Source: Hyphomicrobiales bacterium
GTDB lineage: Bacteria > Pseudomonadota > Alphaproteobacteria > Rhizobiales > Rhizobiaceae
Assembly: GCA_900469615.1 (NCBI GenBank)
Contig: UBYA01000008.1
Span: 186,001 to 250,000 of the forward strand
Direction of reading: 5' to 3'
Length of the DNA stretch: 64,000 bases
A program made the translations under genes and the position numbers. Positions 27,561 through 35,758 of this stretch are shown in pieces (the first letter of the stretch is position 1; the number at the start of each line of letters is the position of its first letter). The notes beneath the pieces were generated by a model. The model was not told where the DNA came from and ran no database searches. It saw only the letters and a list, made by a program, of their open reading frames with translations.

Positions 27561-27934
27561 TCGCCGCTTCTGTCGTTTCCGCTGCCGCAATGGTGGCGCT
27601 CGGTATTCTGAGCATCGCGTTCCTGTTTACGGTCTATCGCGTGGTGGCCGGACCGACCTTGCCGGATCGTGTTCTGGCGCTCGACATGCTGGTGGCGATC
27701 GCCATCGGTTTCATTGCCGTCATCGCCATCAAGACCGGTTTCACGCTCTATATCGATATCGCCATTTCGCTGGGCCTTATCGGCTTTCTCGCCACCGTCG
27801 CCTTCGCCCGGTTTATTCTGACGCAGGCGCCTCCCGATGCCCCGAAACCGGCGGTCTCCGGCCGCGATGACGAGCGTGTATCCAGGGAGAGAAAAGCGCA
27901 CAAACGCAACAAGCGACAGAGAGGCGGGCGGTGA
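27557..27934 (+). CDS. mrpF: Na+/H+ antiporter subunit F (MrpF)
   Basis: A 125-residue subunit with three helices, including [21 protein letters not shown], which is diagnostic. The last 25 or so residues form a hydrophilic, strongly basic tail ([14 protein letters not shown]) that is longer than is usual for MrpF. The start overlaps the mrpE stop by 4 nt and the stop overlaps mrpG. Confidence 0.9.
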   Translation: MIAASVVSAAAMVALGILSIAFLFTVYRVVAGPTLPDRVLALDMLVAIAIGFIAVIAIKTGFTLYIDIAISLGLIGFLATVAFARFILTQAPPDAPKPAVSGRDDERVSRERKAHKRNKRQRGGR

Positions 27935-28299
27935 TGGATATGCTTTGGGCCATCGTAGTAACGCTGCTCCTGCTCGCAGGCGCGCTCTTCTCGCTCGTTG
28001 CCGCGATCGGTATCGTTCGCCTGCCCGATCTTTACAGCCGCATGCATGCGGCCTCGAAGGCGGGAACGGTCGGTTCCGGCCTCTTGCTACTTGCAGTCGG
28101 TATTCACTCGCAGGACTTGCCTATATTGGCACGAGCGCTGGCGGGGTTCGTCTTTTTCGTGCTCACCGCGCCGATTTCGGCGCATCTTCTCGCGCGGGCG
28201 GCACACAAGGCGGGACATCGCTTGACACCCCCTTCGGTGCGCGATGAATTGCTGCTGCACGGGCGGGTCGCGAAGCGCGGGTATAGAAAGAGGGGCTAA
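27934..28299 (+). CDS. mrpG: Na+/H+ antiporter subunit G (MrpG)
   Basis: The last gene of the operon, 121 residues with three helices. The family sequence [25 protein letters not shown] is present. The start is either ATG 27934 (TGATG junction) or GTG 27931 (GTGA junction); GAGAGG at 27919-27924 suits both. No terminator was found right after it; a long AT-rich region follows. Confidence 0.9.
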   Translation: MDMLWAIVVTLLLLAGALFSLVAAIGIVRLPDLYSRMHAASKAGTVGSGLLLLAVGIHSQDLPILARALAGFVFFVLTAPISAHLLARAAHKAGHRLTPPSVRDELLLHGRVAKRGYRKRG

Positions 28300-28828
28300 C
28301 AAACGCGCAGATTGTTAATGAAGGAAAAGCTGTTCGCGTTATTAGTTATCTATTTTTTAGTAGATGAAATTTTTGCAAAGAAATGTTGGGATTAAAAACT
28401 GGACATTTGGGTAAAGAGTGCTAATTCAGATTCAAGTAGAGTTCTGATGTTGAGTTAGTCTCGACCGGGTTTAAGCTCTCGATGCTTTTATCTTTCCTAG
28501 ATGAAAAGCTGAGCAAAACTTTCTTCCGATAAGCGATTAAAGATCGCTGTCGTGGTCGCTAATCTGACATCGGGCGGTAAGAGACGGTTTTCCCTCGCAT
28601 GAGGTCTAGGGGTGGACTTCATGCAGTAAGAAATGTGGCGTTATGCACCGTTTTCTTGCTGATGGCTGCTACGAATACGAGCAATACGTTCGCGCGGATT
28701 GCCCGGCGCCGGGAGACATCGAAATCAACGGATTTCCGTAGCCAGGCGCAGATCATATAGCAACGTTGTGCCCTGCGCGCTCCGCGGAGGCGCGGCGCAG
28801 CAAGCAAGCCGATGAACAGGAGAACACA
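28300..28828. other. Long AT-rich leader upstream of mucR, 529 bp
   Basis: No convincing coding sequence. The first 150 nt are very AT-rich for this genome (for example around 28338-28380), which suits MucR, a protein that binds AT-rich DNA and represses its own gene. A stem-loop with a 10-bp stem lies at 28597-28624. The region may hold the mucR promoter, autoregulatory sites and a long 5' untranslated leader, or a small RNA. Confidence 0.6.
28597..28624 (+). other. Stem-loop in the mucR leader
   Basis: GCATGAGGTC (28597-28606) pairs with GACTTCATGC (28615-28624) with one G-U pair, closing the loop TAGGGGTG. It lies about 200 nt upstream of the mucR start. The loop is G-rich and no T-run follows, so it is not a standard terminator. 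Confidence 0.5.
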
Positions 28829-29260
28829 ATGACAGATGCGGCCCTTGGCAACGGGCAGGAGTTACTGGTTGAACTGACTGCCGACATCGTAGCGGCCTAT
28901 GTCAGCAACCATGTCGTACCGGTCAGCGACCTTCCGAACTTGATTTCCGACGTACATTCCGCCTTGAGCAACACCTCGGCTCCGGCTCCTGCCGTAACCG
29001 TGGTCGAAAAGCAGAAGCCGGCCGTATCCGTCCGTAAGTCCGTGCAGGATGACCAGATCACCTGCCTGGAATGTGGCGGCAGTTTCAAGTCACTGAAGCG
29101 CCATCTCATGACCCATCACGGTCTCTCGCCGGAAGAATATCGCGAGAAGTGGGATCTGGCCGCCGATTATCCGATGGTGGCGCCGGCCTATGCGGAAGCC
29201 CGCTCGCGCCTGGCAAAGGAAATGGGCCTCGGCCAGCGCCGCAAGCGTGGCAGCCGCTGA
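28829..29260 (+). CDS. mucR: MucR/Ros-family zinc-finger transcriptional regulator
   Basis: A 143-residue regulator of exopolysaccharide, motility and other surface functions in rhizobia. The prokaryotic C2H2 zinc finger is complete: C79-x2-C82-x9-H92-x3-H96, followed by the conserved [15 protein letters not shown]. The N-terminal part (about 10-50) matches the oligomerisation region seen in MucR and Ros. AGGAGA lies 5-7 nt before the ATG. A long AT-rich leader upstream suggests autoregulation. It could be either a mucR or a rosR paralogue name in a given strain. Confidence 0.92.
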   Translation: MTDAALGNGQELLVELTADIVAAYVSNHVVPVSDLPNLISDVHSALSNTSAPAPAVTVVEKQKPAVSVRKSVQDDQITCLECGGSFKSLKRHLMTHHGLSPEEYREKWDLAADYPMVAPAYAEARSRLAKEMGLGQRRKRGSR

Positions 29261-29279
29261 GAGCTCCGCCATGGAGCGA

Positions 29280-29378
29280 AAGCAATTCCAGGAAAGCCGC
29301 ATAGCGGTTTCCGTTCGGAATTGCGTCAGCACAGAAAGATAGGGCGTTTTCGCGATTCGAGGAAAGCGGAAAGGCTCT
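29280..29378 (+). repeat. RIME-like intergenic repeat, copy 4
   Basis: Starts AGCAATTCCAGGAAAGCCGC, continues with GCGGTTTCCG and GGAATTGCGTC, then a second arm pair around GGGCGTTTTCGC and GCGGAAAGGCTC. Located 20 nt after the mucR stop and directly before a strong terminator. Confidence 0.8.
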
Positions 29379-29383
29379 GACGA

Positions 29384-29409
29384 AAAACCCGGCTTTCGAG
29401 CCGGGTTTT
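29384..29409. terminator. Bidirectional terminator between mucR and sufE
   Basis: A perfect stem AAACCCGGCT / AGCCGGGTTT with a TTCG tetraloop, flanked by A and T runs on both sides, so it works for mucR on the plus strand and for sufE on the minus strand. Confidence 0.9.
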
Positions 29410-29432
29410 ATCTTATCGCTGCTTCTGCGAAA

Positions 29433-29855
29433 TCAGGCCGCCGCCCGGAGCCGGGCTTCCTCGCGAATGCGTTTGATCATCGAACGCAATCCATTTGCCC
29501 GCTGCGAGGAGAGGTGCTCGACCAGGCCGATCTTTCCGAATACGTCGAGCGCGTCGAGCGCGGTGATTTCCGAGGCCGGCTTTCCGGAATAGGTAGCCAG
29601 CACGATCGCCACCAGCCCGCGCACGATATGCGCGTCGGAATCGCCTTCAAAGGTCAATATCGGATTCTCCGGGTCGCCGGACGCATGTGTGACGAGCCAG
29701 ACCTGGCTGGCGCAGCCCTGCACCTTGTTTTCCAGCGTGCGCTTGTCCTCCGGCAGATCGGGGAGCGCCTTGCCGAGTTCGATCACGTAGCGATAGCGAT
29801 CCTCCCAGTCGTCCAGGAAGGAGAAGTCCTCGATGATCTTGTCAAGCGATGTCAT
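29433..29855 (-). CDS. sufE: SufE-type cysteine desulfuration protein
   Basis: A 140-residue sulfur acceptor that takes persulfide from a cysteine desulfurase such as SufS and feeds iron-sulfur cluster assembly. The acceptor Cys is C48 in VQGCASQVWL, the family signature. Length is normal. The start at 29855 matches family N-termini (MTSLDKIIEDF); an open frame to 29978 is not family-like. No other suf genes are adjacent. Confidence 0.92.
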   Translation of the reverse strand: MTSLDKIIEDFSFLDDWEDRYRYVIELGKALPDLPEDKRTLENKVQGCASQVWLVTHASGDPENPILTFEGDSDAHIVRGLVAIVLATYSGKPASEITALDALDVFGKIGLVEHLSSQRANGLRSMIKRIREEARLRAAA

Positions 29856-29922
29856 TGCAGCGATCCAGATTGTCCATGCTGTTGGATATAGGCGAAACGG
29901 CAGGTGATTTGAACCCGCGACC

Positions 29923-29960
29923 ATAAAGAACGCCGCCGACCATGAACAGGTCTGCGGCGC
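29923..29960 (-). terminator. Rho-independent terminator of the DUF5330 gene
   Basis: On the minus strand CGCCGCAGACC pairs with GGTCGGCGGCG (one A-G mismatch) around the loop TGTTCAT, followed by TTCTTTAT. It starts 25 nt after the DUF5330 stop. Confidence 0.8.
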
Positions 29961-29984
29961 TGAGATGGGCCATTGCAAGATGTG

Positions 29985-30467
29985 TCAGGTGCGCGGGCGT
30001 GGCACCGGCAGCGGAATGGAGGATGGCAGCTTGACGGTGCCGGTGACGACGACATCGGCCGTTTCCGTGCCGACCACGCGCTTGGCCGGCATCGGCTGCG
30101 CCATGGCGGCAACCTGGTCGGCGCTCGGCCGCGCCGTTGCGGCGCTGGCCTGGCTGTTTGCGGGAGCCTGGGCGTTTGCAGACTGATCCTTGAAGTGTCG
30201 GCCGAGCAGATCGTAGGCCACGCGGGCGCCATCCCGGGCCTGGTAGCCGAGCGCCGTCAGCGTTTCGCCGCCCTTGAGGCAGACATCCGGTTTCTCGCTG
30301 CACATGGCACCGACATATTGAACCACGCCGGTCGCAGCCGAAAGCGCGTCGGAAACCTGTACCGTCGGTTCGCCGGCCGGCCGCGGATCGCCCTCGGGCT
30401 TTGCAAAGATCGGCAGGAACATGAGAACCAGCGAAAACCAGAACCCTGCTCTAATCAGAAACCACAT
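29985..30467 (-). CDS. DUF5330 family protein, membrane-anchored
   Basis: A protein of about 160 residues resembling the rhizobial DUF5330 family (N-terminal MWFLIRAGFWFSLVLMFLP helix). A Cys-containing segment CSEKPDVCLKGG follows, then an Ala/Pro/Gln-rich C-terminal tail. It likely sits in the inner membrane with the bulk in the periplasm; function is unknown. Start 30467 (the second Met) places the hydrophobic helix at the very N-terminus; 30479 is the alternative. It is transcribed divergently from the PdhS-family kinase gene. Confidence 0.75.
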   Translation of the reverse strand: MWFLIRAGFWFSLVLMFLPIFAKPEGDPRPAGEPTVQVSDALSAATGVVQYVGAMCSEKPDVCLKGGETLTALGYQARDGARVAYDLLGRHFKDQSANAQAPANSQASAATARPSADQVAAMAQPMPAKRVVGTETADVVVTGTVKLPSSIPLPVPRPRT

Positions 30468-30895
30468 GTCCTTGCCCATCCTCTCTGTCGCTCGGCTCGG
30501 TCGCCGATTCGGACTTGCTCGTCCGATCCGGTTCCAACCCTATCTGGCAGAGGACAACAGCGTTTTTCAAAACTCGGCGGCATTTTCCGCAAATTTGATT
30601 CAAATTTTAGCGTTCCGACTTTGAGCGGCATTTGGTTCGAATTGTAGCGATTGATGTTAAGCATGTCTCGCCCGATGCTGTTGATACACAGGGCTTTGCG
30701 GACGCGGGCTCCGGCACAAAAGTTAACGCGTGGCAGAAATACGAATAAAATCCGTTGCTTACCCGCTGTTAACCACAAAAAACAAAGGTCCCGCATTCTG
30801 CGCCAAAACGGGATTTTGGAGCTTTTTCGGCCATTCCGGGCGTTCCTTCTTTATTCTTTCCTTAAGCCCGGAGAGCCTATTGTGCAGTCCAATAA
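30468..30895. other. Divergent regulatory region before the PdhS-type kinase, 428 bp
   Basis: No gene seen. Markedly AT-rich around 30570-30660. It holds a perfect 17-bp dyad (AAATTTGA-T-TCAAATTT, 30591-30607), which is part of an imperfect direct repeat whose second copy, GCGGCATTTGGTTCGAATTG, begins at 30625. It also has AT-rich tracts at 30720-30790. These are candidate regulator sites for either neighbour. Confidence 0.6.
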
Positions 30896-32473
30896 GTGAC
30901 CGTTTTGACGGATTGTAGTGTGCGCGTATTGAGTGACATTTCTGTCGGGGCCGCAGCCCTCGTGGACCGGGTGGGCCGAAGCTGGCTCTCCCGGACGAGC
31001 GGGAATGGCGAGGTCCGGGGACAGGAGCTGGCGATCCTGCGCCGGCTCGCACTTGTCTCCTCCGTCGCGCTCGTGGTCGTTCCGGCAGGTCTCTCCTTCG
31101 TCACCAGCCCGGCCGTGGCTCTGCCTGCCGGTGTTGCCGCCGTCTGCGCCGGCTTCCTGTTTTCGGCCGTTGGCAGCATCGCATTGTCGCGCCAGCGTCC
31201 GGCGCCTCTCCCGGCGGAAGCTGTCGTGGTCGAGCATCGCGACCTGATGCTGGAGGCCGCGTTCGGCCTCGTCCTGCTGCTTGACCTCCAGGGCAATGTC
31301 ACGACCGTCGGCGGCCGCGATCGCGCGGAATTCCTCAGCTGGATGCGCGACCCCACGGGCCGCGGTTTCGTCGAGCAGATCCACGTTTCCGACCGGATCG
31401 ACTTTCTGCAGGCGATCGATGTGCTTCGCCAGGGAAGGGATGCCCATGGCGCAGATCTGCGCCTGGAACGCTCCGCGGTAGCCGGCGGCGACGAGCAGTT
31501 CGTCCATGTCCGCATGGAACTGACGGCGCGCCGCGACGGCGAGGGGCGCCTGACGGCCATCGTCGGCCAGTTGCGCGATATCTCGCAGGACCAGAAACTT
31601 CGCGATGAGGCGGCGCGCAAGACCGCTGAGGCGGAATCGGCCAATGACGCCAAGTCGCGTTTCCTGGCCGCCGTCAGCCATGAATTGCGCACGCCGCTCA
31701 ATGCGATCCTCGGCTTTTCCGATATTCTCAGCGGCGAATATTTCGGCAAGCTGGAAAACAACCGCCAGCGCGAATATGTCGGCCTGATCCGCCAATCGGG
31801 CGCGCATCTGCTGTCGGTGGTCAACACCATGCTCGATATGAGCAAGATCGAGGCTGGCCGCTACGAGTTGCTGCTCGAATCCTTCTCGATCGAGGATTCC
31901 ATCGCGACATGCGAAGCGATGCTGGGGCTGCAGGCGAAGGAAAAGGGGCTGACGCTGACCAGCCGCATCCAGCGCGGTCTCGGGGAGATCGTCGCCGACC
32001 AGCGCGCCATCCAGCAGATCCTGATCAACCTCGTCGGCAACGCCATCAAGTTCACCGATGCGGGCGGCGCGGTCACGATCGACGCCGCCTTGGCGGACGG
32101 CATGCTGAAGCTGTCGATCGGCGACACGGGAATCGGCATTGCAAGCGAGCGGCTAGCCTCGCTCGGACAGCCGTTCGTGCAGATCCAGAACGATTATACC
32201 CGCCGCTACGCAGGCACCGGTCTCGGCTTGTCGCTGGTCAAGGGGCTCGTCGGCCTGCACGGCGGAAGCTTTTCCATCGCCAGCGCGCCGGGCGAGGGCA
32301 CGGTGATCACCATCCTCATTCCGTTCGACGGATCCGGTATCGCGGCGATGCAGCAGCCTGTGGATGTCAATCGCCCTGTCGATTTTCCGCCGCGCCTGAA
32401 ACATATTGTGGAGATAGAGGAAAGGCGAAACAAGGAAGGGATGAATGGCCCCGCAAAAGCGAAAATCGCCTAA
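30896..32473 (+). CDS. PdhS/DivJ-PleC-type sensor histidine kinase (DivJ candidate)
   Basis: A 525-residue inner-membrane hybrid-free kinase. Two hydrophobic segments (about 51-70 and 76-97) precede a PAS-like domain (about 115-230), HisKA with phospho-acceptor H262 in VSHELRTPLNAILGFSDIL, and HATPase_c (N, G1 and G2 boxes, to about 465). The HisKA sequence is that of PleC/DivJ/PdhS kinases that act on the cell-cycle regulator DivK. As I recall, divJ lies next to mucR in S. meliloti, which supports a DivJ assignment; this is inference. The start is uncertain: GTG 30896, TTG 30905 or GTG 30920, none with a clear ribosome site. It overlaps the next gene by 29 nt. Confidence 0.85.
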   Translation: MTVLTDCSVRVLSDISVGAAALVDRVGRSWLSRTSGNGEVRGQELAILRRLALVSSVALVVVPAGLSFVTSPAVALPAGVAAVCAGFLFSAVGSIALSRQRPAPLPAEAVVVEHRDLMLEAAFGLVLLLDLQGNVTTVGGRDRAEFLSWMRDPTGRGFVEQIHVSDRIDFLQAIDVLRQGRDAHGADLRLERSAVAGGDEQFVHVRMELTARRDGEGRLTAIVGQLRDISQDQKLRDEAARKTAEAESANDAKSRFLAAVSHELRTPLNAILGFSDILSGEYFGKLENNRQREYVGLIRQSGAHLLSVVNTMLDMSKIEAGRYELLLESFSIEDSIATCEAMLGLQAKEKGLTLTSRIQRGLGEIVADQRAIQQILINLVGNAIKFTDAGGAVTIDAALADGMLKLSIGDTGIGIASERLASLGQPFVQIQNDYTRRYAGTGLGLSLVKGLVGLHGGSFSIASAPGEGTVITILIPFDGSGIAAMQQPVDVNRPVDFPPRLKHIVEIEERRNKEGMNGPAKAKIA

Positions 32474-33485
32474 GGGAAGAGGAAGGGGCAGGCGCAAGCA
32501 GCCCGGCCTCGCATCCCGCGGCGCGGTTGCCCTGGGCAGCCTGAGCCTGCGCGGCAGCACGGCGCTCGGCGGCCTCGGCCTTCGCGGCGCAGGCGCGCTC
32601 TCTGCCATGATCGGCGGTGCGGTCGGCCGCCATCCCGCCATAGCCGGCGGTGTCGCGCTCTTTCTCGGGGTTTTCGGCTTCGTCACGGCCAACGCGCTCT
32701 GGTATCAGTCGGGTACGCATCCGTCTCCCATGTTGCGCACCCGTGATCCCGGCTCGCCCTATCAGATTCCCGGCCGTAGATCGTTTCTGCATGCGCAGCA
32801 GGCCGATGCCGGCAACGTCACCACCTTCCGGATCGAGCGGCAGGATGCGGTTTCCGATGCGACGCTGCCCGCGCCCGCCGGACAGGCTGCGGCAAATCCG
32901 GTTGCGGCACAGCCCTCCGCCGCGCCATCGAAACTGGTTGCCGATGTTCAGGCGGAACTCATCCGCCACGGTCTCTATGACGGCGTTGCCGATGGAAAAC
33001 CGGGATCGCGCACGACGTCGGCCATTCTCTTCTTCCAGCAGGCATCCGGCCTTGCCCAGACCGGCGTGCCGACGCCCGAGCTTCTCGCGGCTCTTAGGGC
33101 CAGCAATGCCGTTGCCGCGCCGCCGGCGGGCGGCGGGGCGAATGTCGTGGCGGCGGTTCCGGCCGAGCGCCCTGTCAATGCGTCCGCCACGGCAGCCGCC
33201 GTCGATCCCGTCGCCGCCGCCATCCAGAACGCCGAAAGGAACTTGAAGACCGGCGCGGTGGCGGTGAAGGCAACGCCGGGCGATGCGGTCAGCAAGATCA
33301 ATATGGTCATGCAGATCCAGAAGGGCCTGAGCAACATCGCCTATAGCAATGTCAGCATCGATGGCGTTGCCGGGGAGCAGACGAAGGCGGCCATCCGCCG
33401 CTTCCAGAAGCATTATCGCCTGCCGGAAACCGGGGAGCCGAGCATGGCCGTCCTCAAGAAGCTGCAGGATATCGGCGCGCTCTGA
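32445..33485 (+). CDS. Peptidoglycan-binding domain protein, membrane-anchored
   Basis: A 346-residue protein. A basic N-terminus (about 1-20) and Gly/Leu-rich stretch precede a membrane helix (about 64-86). Two PG_binding_1 domains follow, one at about 164-215 (LIRHGLYDGVADGKPG) and one at about 285-345 (NVSIDGVAGEQTKAAIRRFQKHY), joined by an Ala/Pro-rich linker. It probably anchors to the inner membrane and binds cell-wall glycan in the periplasm. The start lies inside the kinase gene (29-nt overlap), so the two are likely co-expressed; a link between cell-cycle signalling and the wall is possible. Confidence 0.85.
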   Translation: MAPQKRKSPKGRGRGRRKQPGLASRGAVALGSLSLRGSTALGGLGLRGAGALSAMIGGAVGRHPAIAGGVALFLGVFGFVTANALWYQSGTHPSPMLRTRDPGSPYQIPGRRSFLHAQQADAGNVTTFRIERQDAVSDATLPAPAGQAAANPVAAQPSAAPSKLVADVQAELIRHGLYDGVADGKPGSRTTSAILFFQQASGLAQTGVPTPELLAALRASNAVAAPPAGGGANVVAAVPAERPVNASATAAAVDPVAAAIQNAERNLKTGAVAVKATPGDAVSKINMVMQIQKGLSNIAYSNVSIDGVAGEQTKAAIRRFQKHYRLPETGEPSMAVLKKLQDIGAL

Positions 33486-33589
33486 AGCACGCCGAGGAAA
33501 CCCGTATAGCGACTTGCAACGGCGTCAGGATCGCGGAGGAACGTTGCGTTTCAACCCGAGGGGCAGAAATGCTCCTGGCTACGTTCTTC

Positions 33590-33638
33590 CGCAATTCCGG
33601 ATGAAAAACAGCGTTGCGCTGCGGCTGGAATTGCTTTT
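33590..33638 (+). repeat. Degenerate RIME-like repeat, copy 5
   Basis: GCAATTCCGGATGAAAAACA pairs with the later TGGAATTGC through a GCGTTGCGCTGCGG centre. This is the first palindrome only, with several substitutions relative to the other copies. Confidence 0.45.
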
Positions 33639-33724
33639 GGGCGCAGGAGGCAAACCCAAGGAATCGCGAAGCACGCCTGACCGCTTCGATTGCCTTGGTC
33701 GTTGCTCGCCGCTATAGCTCGCAC

Positions 33725-34084
33725 ATGAGATTGCGCAGCGACATCTTTGTTTCCGCTCTTGTCCGCCGCCTGTTCGCCCGCGGCGATTTTGCCGCTGTCG
33801 AGCGGAAGGGCGAGGAGCACGCAGGCGCGATCTTCATTCGCCAGCGCTTCCGCGACGGATCGGAAACCTTGTACGCGCCCGCCCCGCAAAGCCTGTTCGA
33901 TGAGGAGGAGAGCGGAACGCGGCTCTTTGAGATTCGCATCGAGCGGAAGGAGCCGCAGGAAATCCGCGAGACTCTCGAGCGCGAGCTGAAATTCGATCCG
34001 GATTTGTGGGTCGTCGAGCTGGAGACGGACGATATCGCCGATATCGTCCCTTTGGCCGGTTTACGCGACAATCCGCTCGACTAA
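33725..34084 (+). CDS. DUF1491 family protein
   Basis: A 119-residue protein of the alphaproteobacterial DUF1491 family (opening MRLRSDIFVSALVRRLFARG, then GAIFIRQRF and a C-terminal DLWVVELE). Function is unknown. No signal or membrane segment is seen. It is transcribed toward the DUF2336 gene, whose stop lies 8 nt away on the other strand. Confidence 0.8.
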   Translation: MRLRSDIFVSALVRRLFARGDFAAVERKGEEHAGAIFIRQRFRDGSETLYAPAPQSLFDEEESGTRLFEIRIERKEPQEIRETLERELKFDPDLWVVELETDDIADIVPLAGLRDNPLD

Positions 34085-34091
34085 GCCGTCT

Positions 34092-35036
34092 TTAACGCCG
34101 GTTTGCCACGCGCAGCTCGCGGATGGGGGCCGACTTCCCGCCGAACAACGGTGCTGCCGGACGCTGTTCTGCCTTGTCCTGCGGCAGATAGGTGTAGCTG
34201 TCGGCGCGGCGCCAAGCTTCGACGCGGCCCTGGCTTTCTTCGGCGTCGATGCCGTCGAGCACGAGCCATGCCCGGCTGACGCTGCCATGCCGTTCCGCCA
34301 GATGCGGGTAGAAGCGCTCCAGCGAGTAGACGGCATCCGCAATGCCCATGCCGAGGCTGACCAGCGTCACGGCGAGTTGTTGACCCGATGTATCGAGCAG
34401 GATGCGCTCCGCAAGCCAGCGACTGGAGGAAAGCGCGTCGGCCAGCGTCGTTGCGAATTGCACCGCGTCCCGCTCGCGCGCAAAGCGGACAAGCAGGGCT
34501 TCCTGCGTTTCGCTGAGGCTGCGCAGGCCGAGCCGGTCGTTGTCGTCGCGGGCCATGTGGCGGGCCGCCTGCTTGATCTGCTGGCGCAAGATCTCCTCGC
34601 GCGACAGCCGCTCGGCTTCCGCCGCGGTCGCCTGCGGCGGAATTTCATCTGCTTGCGCTTCCGGCATCGTCATGCCGCGCTCCGGCTCGGCCTGATGCAG
34701 GCCGACAAGAGCATCTATGACCTTGGGGGAAAGCGAGGGGCGGCGCACGATCGCCCGCGCATGGGCGGCCCCTTGCGTGCGGGCGATGGTGATGAGCGTA
34801 TCGTCATCGATCGCCTGCGAGCTTGTGAGGAACGGAGCGGCGATAGCGATCGGCTGACAGCCGATGAACAGCGCTACCGCCTGTGGCACCGTCTCGCATT
34901 GGGAAAGGGCGGCGACGGCCTGTCGCTTCGCCTCTTCCGAAGACGCCTGGAAGACGGGAGTGAAGAGCTCGGCGAATTGGCGAAGCTCCGATCTGGATGG
35001 ATGCCCCATGCCCTCGAAGCTGGTGATCGTTGCCAT
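34092..35036 (-). CDS. DUF2336 family protein
   Basis: A 314-residue, largely helical cytoplasmic protein of the DUF2336 family, which is common in Rhizobiales and Caulobacterales. The N-terminal segment MGHPSRSELRQFAELFTPVF and repeated helical segments with LSPKVIDALVGL are typical. Function is unknown. The likely start is ATG 35036 with AAGGA about 10 nt upstream; the frame extends to 35111. Confidence 0.8.
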   Translation of the reverse strand: MATITSFEGMGHPSRSELRQFAELFTPVFQASSEEAKRQAVAALSQCETVPQAVALFIGCQPIAIAAPFLTSSQAIDDDTLITIARTQGAAHARAIVRRPSLSPKVIDALVGLHQAEPERGMTMPEAQADEIPPQATAAEAERLSREEILRQQIKQAARHMARDDNDRLGLRSLSETQEALLVRFARERDAVQFATTLADALSSSRWLAERILLDTSGQQLAVTLVSLGMGIADAVYSLERFYPHLAERHGSVSRAWLVLDGIDAEESQGRVEAWRRADSYTYLPQDKAEQRPAAPLFGGKSAPIRELRVANRR

Positions 35037-35551
35037 CAGAACCACGTCCTTCTTGCGGACTGTCGCAGGCTCTTCAAGGTCTCGAAACCGGTCACGCACG
35101 CCAACACCCATACTGATACGCTGAACAACAAAGCAGGGAGCCGGACGGTCGACCGTGGAACCCGCCGCGCCTGTTTCCGGTCGTGCCGGGCGGCCCTTTC
35201 GGTGAGGAGGGCGTCTCCGGCGGCGATTGGCGAAACGGGGTTGGACACGGTCGTCCTTATCTGGCTTTCGCGAGAGACTAAGGCCGTCAGAGTTAATGGT
35301 TCGTGAAAACTTTATTAAAATCCGAATAAAAATTGCGCGTTAAGCTTGCGCAGACGGACTGTCCGGGATTTGCGCCGATTGGCGGCGGTTTCGGGGGTGC
35401 GGCTTGCTGTGGAATAGTTTCCGGCACAGGTCTCGTAATCGATATTCAACCTATGAGGGTCTTGCGGGAAAGATAGCCGTAAGGCGCGTCGCCACGCCTC
35501 GAAGCGGGACACAATGCGCCAGCCGATGTCGGAATGGTAATGAGAAATCTC
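35037..35551. other. Gene-poor region, 515 bp
   Basis: Upstream of the DUF2336 gene. It includes an AT-rich block at about 35290-35340 (TTAATGGTTC, TTTATTAAAATCC). TTAA-N7-TGAA at 35293-35307 is one base off the CtrA consensus on both strands' reading, which is weak evidence. No open frame with a convincing start or family was found. Confidence 0.5.
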
Positions 35552-35758
35552 TCAGATGCCTCTATGCTCGCGCAATGCGGCAATCAGCTTTTCCGAGGTG
35601 TTGTAGCCGGATTGGAAGAGACCGAGCGCTGCCGATGCCGCGAACTGGGCTTCGGCACTTTTGATATCGATTCGTTTTTCCTGGCACCACTCATCCAGCG
35701 CACCGCGCAGGACCGTGACATCCTCAGGAGAAAAGACGGAATTGCCCGTCGCAAACAT
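35552..35758 (-). CDS. Small conserved-looking protein, 68 residues
   Basis: Encodes 68 residues with no signal or membrane helix. It looks like a small helical protein conserved in rhizobia (opening MFATGNSVFSPEDVTVLRGA, then QFAASAALGLFQSGYNT), judged from memory. It has three helical segments and could be a regulator or adaptor; no function is claimed. Two dyads lie just upstream of its start (35771-35783 and 35807-35823), suggesting regulated expression. Confidence 0.7.
   Translation of the reverse strand: MFATGNSVFSPEDVTVLRGALDEWCQEKRIDIKSAEAQFAASAALGLFQSGYNTSEKLIAALREHRGI

Noticed and set aside
28100-28300. A terminator at the end of the mrp operon
   Set aside because: No hairpin with a T-run was found after mrpG, so none is listed.
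29894-29925. tRNA T-arm-like sequence on the minus strand (GGTTCAAATC in GGTCGCGGGTTCAAATC)
   Set aside because: The T-stem does not pair properly (an extra base), no acceptor or D-arm can be found, and the upstream hairpin that mimics an anticodon arm is better explained as the terminator of the DUF5330 gene.
35293-35307. CtrA-like half-sites (also at 36018-36033 and near 53357)
   Set aside because: One-mismatch matches to TTAA-N7-TTAA are expected by chance in AT-rich gaps; only the one before pleC is listed, at low confidence, because of its context.
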